Source: Undaria pinnatifida (lineage: Eukaryota; Sar; Phaeophyceae; Laminariales; Alariaceae). From it: 64,000 nucleotides of DNA. Shown in pieces: positions 59,701 through 64,000 of this stretch; the first letter of the stretch is position 1; every line of letters begins with the position of its first letter. Below the pieces are notes generated by a model, which did no database searches, was not told where the DNA came from, and saw only the letters and a program-made list of their open reading frames with translations. The stretch covers positions 3,634,904 to 3,698,903 of the forward strand of contig JABAKD010000009.1 of assembly GCA_012845835.1 (NCBI GenBank), given 5' to 3'. Both the position numbers and the translations under genes were made by a program.

Positions 59701-61329
59701 AAAATACATGCAAGACAATAACTTCCACTCCTATCAATGACAATGTTGAACGTCGATGGCAAACAAACGATCTGCACAACTTGACTATATTATTTTTCTT
59801 GTGGTATAATGTATAAACCTCACCTTAGACCTCCACTACTACTAGGTGTATAGAACGGTACTCTGTTTCTCGTTTCTTAAATGTTGCTCTGAGTTTAGCC
59901 TGATGTTGAATGTTTCCGTGGTGGACAAACACTACGCTTACCACGTTCTTGGCTATATTTTTTATCGGTGTGTAGCCGCAAAGGTTTTCGCGTTCCTCAC
60001 GGTAGGGGGGTCCCCTTTTGGGCTTTTTATTTCAGTGGCCAGGGGTCACTCGCGCGAGTAACCCCTTTGTTCCTATGCGAGTTTACGTATTCTTCACGTT
60101 TTACATTGGCGAAATTAATTCGCAATGCAAAGGTGATCTAAGCTGCGCCAGAACAAGTGCCTAAACCATCTTTATCTGTGGGGAACAGAGCCACTCGTGC
60201 GAGTGGCTCAAACACACCAGTGAAAATGGGGGTACCCCCCCTACCGTAGCCTCGGTCCTCACCCAATGTTTCTTCCTATCAGCAAATAGTAAATTTGACG
60301 AGAGTTTACCCGTCGTATGTTGCTCTAAGTTTAGCTTGACGCTGCATGTCTTGGCGGTGGAGAAACACTCTGCTTACCTCGTTTTCGGCAATAATGTAGC
60401 CGTACTCTCCGGCACGACAGTCGAAGGTGTTTTCCGTGAATTGAACGTTCGACAGCTCTTCAAGAAGCCCAACGCTAATAATGGCGGGGCCTTCAATGCC
60501 AACCTCGTTCGCCACAAAACTTGTGTTGAAGAGATGCAGAAATCCTGTGTGGTAGATCGCACCTCCGGAGGTATCTGGAAATTTGTGGGAGCAGAAAAAT
60601 TCAGGGGAGATGTCGCATCTCCAGGTAGAATACTATTTGTCTATCGTTGAACGTACAGACTTATCACTGCCCCCATCTTCTTCTTTCGACTTCAAATTCA
60701 ATAGTCAACCTGATGACGCGTATCCATAGCCCTAAGGGCGGTTTGTGCTCTCAACATTCTAGGGCCCCAGTAGCTGTTAAGATCGGTGGCTGATGCTGAA
60801 AGGCATATACGGGGGTGTCGTCACACGGTCCAGTTAAATCCGGCCAATCTGAAGACGATCTAAGCGCTATGGTAAATATCCCTTCAATAACTGCAGTGTG
60901 GCAATTCTTTTGTGGCACATGTGGCATGGCCGTTGGTCCGGCCCGCTCAACAATGCTTCACTACACCGCATAGGTCCATTCTGCATACGCTGGAAGTGGT
61001 TACAGACTCGCCAGCAGAATTGCTGTGGAAGACAGACCCGATGAAGATGTCACCCGCCAGAGCTGTGTTGAGGTAAACCGCGCCCCCATCTTCGGCGACG
61101 TTCTCTTCGAAACTACAGTCGCGGAAAAGGTGTTGGTTATCGGTCACGGATAAAATATGCACGGCGCCGCCTAACGAGGCTTCATTTGACTTGAACATGG
61201 TACCCCTGACGTTGGATACGTCAGAGTCCTCAATTGCTATTGCGCCTCCGAGACCAAGCGCAGAGTTTCCGATGAATGCAACGCTCCAGTTGGGAGTGCA
61301 GTCTCCGCCCGCTCCAGAGTCACAACGGC
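55668..61329 (-). CDS. PMP-type beta-helix repeat protein with C-terminal multi-spanning membrane domain (spliced, 5' incomplete)
   Basis: I assemble six exons on the minus strand: 61329-60967, 60848-60756 (3' border uncertain), 60574-60378, 59619-59331, 59038-58746 and 56732-55668. Reading phases agree at every junction and together they give about 750 residues. The N-terminal part has repeats of the FxxNxA...GGAI/GGAV kind, expected to fold as a right-handed beta-helix outside the cell. A Cys-rich linker follows (GYYRTS, then GYMGPYCAVCAEGY across a splice), then a first membrane segment and about seven more in the last exon. The last exon carries the conserved FQTFGCDELDDGESYLRADY stretch. 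Proteins of this layout are common in brown algae and other stramenopiles, and a surface sensor or adhesion role is only a guess. The MITE and the CAA-rich tandem repeat both lie in introns, so neither breaks the frame. The start codon and signal peptide were not found. Confidence 0.85.
57560..58110. repeat. CAA-rich tandem repeat inside the last intron
   Basis: Three diverged units each combine a CAACAA/AACAAG microsatellite, a GTGAGGTCTTCGCAAG block, a GTGTGCAAAC block and a GACATTCGCCGG-like block. They lie wholly in the 2-kb intron between exons 58746 and 56732. The repeated GTGAGG looks like a splice donor, so decoy splicing is possible. Confidence 0.7.
58746..59038 (-). CDS. Exon: CAVCAEGY motif and first membrane segment
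   Basis: The acceptor GTTGCAG/AC joins the preceding T to make TAC, giving GYMGPYCAVCAEGY. A 22-residue hydrophobic helix follows (VALMAAFVIAVLLFTTLILV). The exon ends in IVVTVWQIISQ with the excellent donor TCGCAG/GTATGTCC in phase 0. Confidence 0.9.
59331..59619 (-). CDS. Exon: Cys-rich linker with GYYRTS motif
   Basis: The acceptor CTATTCAG/GCC opens into ADFSACFDKVCSRCSGG. The exon continues without a stop through LTLLEGYYRTS, CYHAAACHGG and YCNSGYMGP. The donor is GACCAT/GTGAGA. The GYWR/GYYR and GYxGPxC motifs are typical of the segment preceding the membrane domain in this family. A shorter exon starting at 59510 (TGTGCAG/TG) is possible but would give a different entry phase. Confidence 0.85.
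59999..60247. mobile_element. MITE-like element (R5), complete, in an intron of the PMP gene
   Basis: The left end ACGGTAGGGGGG is inverted at the right end as CCCCCCTACCGT. The inversion continues inward through a TTTT-CA-TGG stretch to a CACTCG-CGAGT core on each side. The element is 249 bp with no open frame, as expected for a MITE. I could not fix a target-site duplication. A relative lies at 44.9 kb. Confidence 0.7.
60378..60574 (-). CDS. Exon: beta-helix repeat TSGGAIYHTG...
   Basis: The acceptor CAAATTTCCAG/AT and the strong donor AACGAG/GTAAGC frame 197 bases. They encode TSGGAIYHTGFLHLFNTSF, then a second strand set containing LSNVQFTENTFDC. The exon ends in phase 0, matching the next exon. 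Confidence 0.85.
60756..60848 (-). CDS. Exon: linker between beta-helix blocks
   Basis: The acceptor GTCTTCAG/AT is followed by an open stretch WPDLTGPCDDTPVYAF, as expected before another GGAI unit. The donor AGAAT/GTTGAG keeps phase with the exon at 60574. A shorter version ending at CCGT/GTGACG also keeps phase, so the 3' border is not certain. Confidence 0.55.
60967..61329 (-). CDS. Exon: beta-helix (GGAI/GGAV) repeats
   Basis: The acceptor is TCATGTTGCAG/GC. The exon enters in phase 1 and runs through RCDSGAGGDCTPNW, FIGNSALGLGGAIAIEDS, FKSNEASLGGAVHIL, CSFEENVAEDGGAVYLN and FHSNSAG. These are three to four PMP repeat units of about 30 residues each. The donor that keeps phase with the next exon is CTATGCG/GTGTAG. 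An alternative donor at GAGTCT/GTAACC is equally plausible by sequence but gives the wrong phase. Confidence 0.85.
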
Positions 61330-61446
61330 CTGCAACATGACACACACAACGTATACAACCGTTAGCTAGAGACTTTTTTTTCCGCAATGGATGTCTTATG
61401 TACGAAAGCACCGTGGATTCATGTCGTTAAGATTATTGGATAGCAG

Positions 61447-61740
61447 TTACAACTCTGTTTTTAATGCCTCATCAACCCATCGTAGCCGTACAATCTGCCT
61501 GAAGGCACATGTAAAGAGAGAACGCCCTTCAAAGGGCGGCGCCGCACCATACATGTCCCTACCAAACACGCTTTTGATATTGCCGCCGAGTGTTACACGC
61601 TTGTTCTCGACAGTTCTTCCTCTAAGGAGAGCTCCACATGGCCTTGACGTCGAGAAATTACTGGATGCTCGAGTCGGAGAACCCATTGCGATCGCACCGC
61701 CACAACGTTGGCACTATTACACCTCACTTGAGACCTAAAC
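61447..61740 (-). pseudogene. Frameshifted PMP-repeat fragment
   Basis: Reading the minus strand, NSANV is in one frame, GGAIAMG in the next, and SDSSIQ in a third. Put in order they resemble one beta-helix unit interrupted by small indels. This suggests a decayed repeat block of the same family just upstream of the live exons. Sequencing error or unrecognised splicing could give the same picture. Confidence 0.45.
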
Positions 61741-62694
61741 CGTCATAATGGTACACAAAAATGTATCTGTCAGCGAACGATAACTAACTTCGCCGGAAGA
61801 TCTGACATTGCTTTACCGTCAACAGCTACCTCGTTTACCGTTCGCCAGATCAGCGATCGTTAGATCAACCTGTGTCAGAACGCGCTGGCGATCAACATAC
61901 ACACCGCTTTAAACTCGGATTTCCGCGCAGAGCGAATAACGTTGTATATGGTGATGAGATTAGTCGGTCTTCTGGTCCCTGTCCCCTAGACAATATTGAC
62001 GTCGGTATCGCGTCGAAACCTTTATCCCTCGCACCGTGACGGACACAATATACTATTAATAGCATTCAACTTGACAATCGTACGAACCGTCATATACTCT
62101 GTGTTTGGCGCTATCGCTGTCAACAGAGATAAAAATATGTGCCAGATTAAACTCTCTATCAAAACCGATGTAGCACAATCATCACTCACTGATGTGACAC
62201 TGCATAAACTAACGTTTAGTCTATCACCAGGTTTGTTTTGAGTATAGCTTTATGCGACACTACAGTATTCGTTGAGGCTCAACACACCTGGAAAATCGCG
62301 TTATATCCATCGATCTCCGGCAAGGTGAAAGATTAAAAAACCTTTTTCATCAATGAGGTTGAAGAGGTCTGACCTATTCGAAGTGCGATTCTCGTTCGTG
62401 GTGGCCAGGGTATGCAGAACGGTTGCTGTTCTTCTTCTTATGCACATGTATCTTCGGACTCAGGGGTGCGTATCGTTGTTTTTTGTGCTCGAGTGGAGTC
62501 CATAAACAATACTACTTTTTTCAAGATAGCACCAGTTTGGCCGTTCGCCCAAACCTGCGACCGCTATTGAAAAAAAATGGGTTTTGCAAGCAAAGCTCAT
62601 TTGTACTCGGATACAAAGCGAAGAAGATAGCATGGAGAATTCAGAGTTTCTTCCTCATGTTCTGCTCTTTACTTAGACCCTATATTGGACTGAC

Positions 62695-62834
62695 TCAAAC
62701 GACCACGACTCTTGCCTGTCCACTCTTGGGGGAGTACGTAAAAGCCTTTGCAATGATCTGCATAAGCTCCTGAGTCAAATTTATGGAAAAAGCTTGTTCG
62801 GGCGTGTTACAGCCATCGCAACATATGTTGTCGT
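62695..62834 (-). other. Candidate upstream exon (CCDGCNTPEQAF...)
   Basis: The acceptor-like CTATATTCTAG is followed by 46 open codons with CCDGCNTPEQAFSINLTQEL. Clustered Cys and an NLT sequon suit an extracellular domain. No good donor was found. It could be an early exon of the beta-helix gene or chance. Confidence 0.3.
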
Positions 62835-62975
62835 CTAGAATATAGTGGGGTTTGGAGTTTGTTCCGACATTTTTCGTGATACTGGCGGGAAACTTCGACT
62901 GCATGAAACGTCCTCGTCAGTAATTTATGGTCGTGGTTTGTTGCTTCACGCTGCAAATCGACGCCCTGATGCATC

Positions 62976-63160
62976 TCAAGGTGTGCGTGGCTCGCCTTGG
63001 TGGGCTGTAGTTGCCTGTGGAGGTAAAGAGCTGTCCTCAACCGTGTCTGAAAGTGTAAACGATAAGTCCGAGGTTGTTTGTAGAGTGATTTTTGCGTCTT
63101 CTGAGTTGAGCGATTTTCGCCCACCGCAGCACCACAAATGTGGAGGTGTAGACCTTCGCT
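62976..63160 (-). other. Open stretch of possible extracellular beta-sandwich character
   Basis: The minus frame holds KITLQTTSDLSFTLSDTVED, which looks like one strand pair of an Ig-like or cadherin-like module. All three minus frames and one plus frame are partly open here, so support is weak. Confidence 0.2.
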
Positions 63161-64000
63161 GAGAACGTGCAGACGGCCAATCGGAAACAAAGAACAAGCT
63201 GCTGTAGATATAACACTATACGTCTAAGCTTGATGCCTCTGAGCTACCGGATCGTTTACTGCCGCAATTATGATCAAAATGCGGCAATATTGACTGCACC
63301 ATAACGATATGTAGATATCAGAGCAGGCCGGAAACACGGAGATGAGAGGTAACTAAAAATCCCCTACGGCCTTAACGGTGGTGTGTGCCGGTGGCACGCT
63401 TGGCATCGCTTAAGAACCGGGGCGGGGGGGGGGGGGGGGTTGTTGTCCCCACTCAATATTTTCACAAAGCAGAACGCTCACGTTCACCAATCTACAACAA
63501 TAGTTTACCGTCGAAAATTTCCTGCGCACACTACCTCTTGATTGTTCGACATTGTTTCTTATGCGGAATGTTCGCTAAGTGCATGTCGCCACGTGAGGAT
63601 CAAGGGGTTCAACGATAGCGTCAAAAAAACGGAATAAATCCAGTAGTTTAGAGTGTAAAAGTCCCGTTGTGTTATCGACATTTCGAGGGGGGCTTTTATT
63701 ATACTCCTGCGTTTCCAACGTAGGCGAGGACGAAACGATGCTCTCAGCTCCGCTCTTTTGTTTTACGCCTTCCGTGAATTTGGTGCACTGCACGAACCAC
63801 AGTGAAAGGCAGAGTGTGGCAACGCTAATGATCTCCTTATCTGAACGGGAAACAGTGGTACCGATGATGTTGGTAGTGTAAATAGTGTTGGTAGTTGTAG
63901 ACTTTCGAAAACGTTTTCGCCGGGCAATAAGTTCGCGAGAACGGTGGAGTGTGTTGAGCGCCGTCCACGTTTGCGGTGGCTATCTTTGGCGTGGAAGCAC

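Larger units (their letters stand above)
61741..64000. other. Upstream region without a resolved gene
   Basis: Apart from the two weak exon candidates above, I see no certain exon. A 16-G run lies at 63424-63439. The 5' exons of the beta-helix gene should lie here or beyond the window. Confidence 0.5.

Noticed and set aside
62423..62773. 116-codon plus-strand ORF
   Set aside because: It overlaps the more plausible Cys-containing minus exon and has no start context or domain.
1..64000. CRISPR array, prokaryotic operons or ribosome binding sites
   Set aside because: No spaced direct repeats of that kind were seen. Introns and retroposons mark the DNA as eukaryotic.

Overview
This window reads as nuclear DNA of a eukaryote, not a prokaryote. 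It has spliced genes with clear GT/AG borders, retroposons with A-rich tails, a decayed LINE, MITE-like elements, and few long open frames. The best lineage clue is the minus-strand gene at 55.7-61.3 kb. It encodes GGAI/GGAV beta-helix repeats (polymorphic outer membrane protein, PMP type), then a Cys-rich linker, then a conserved multi-spanning membrane domain. From general knowledge this architecture is abundant in brown algae and other stramenopiles, so a brown alga or close relative is my inference. No organism-specific marker was seen.

Layout. 0.4-2.0 kb is a G-rich composite repeat (family R1). 2-7.4 kb is gene-poor, with a degraded MITE (about 4.2 kb), a palindrome-bearing repeat (R2, 6.75-7.1 kb) and one orphan PMP-type exon (7.22 kb). 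9.0-9.7 kb is a decayed satellite and 10.4-11.3 kb holds a tandem duplication open in several frames. 11.4-14.8 kb carries a tRNA-like head, a hairpin-dense region, tRNA-derived SINEs (R4) and short A-tailed retroposons (R3). One R3 copy has a perfect 12-bp target-site duplication. 16.8-19.0 kb contains a lone membrane-segment exon and a 5'-truncated dead LINE reverse transcriptase. 20.2-32.0 kb is mostly R1 copies with pieces of an older coding element (R6/R7). 32-41 kb is largely unassigned apart from minisatellites and a SINE joined to an R1 copy. 41.6-52.7 kb has more R1, a 210-bp tandem duplication, a complete MITE (44.9 kb) and an R1 copy sitting in a simple-sequence array. 53.4-55.4 kb holds exons of an unidentified membrane-protein gene on the minus strand. 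55.7-61.3 kb is the beta-helix/membrane gene, whose introns contain a MITE and a CAA-rich tandem repeat. Upstream of it lie frameshifted or uncertain PMP-like fragments.

Only the beta-helix/membrane gene is a confident gene, and its 5' end is not resolved. The LINE RT is a confident pseudogene. Other coding calls rest on open frame, splice sites and residue character. The main interest lies in the mobile-element ecology: R1 with at least 13 copies of one terminal module, R3 with its A tail and target-site duplication, the hairpin cluster at 12.65-12.9 kb, and the gene family expanding through orphan exons.
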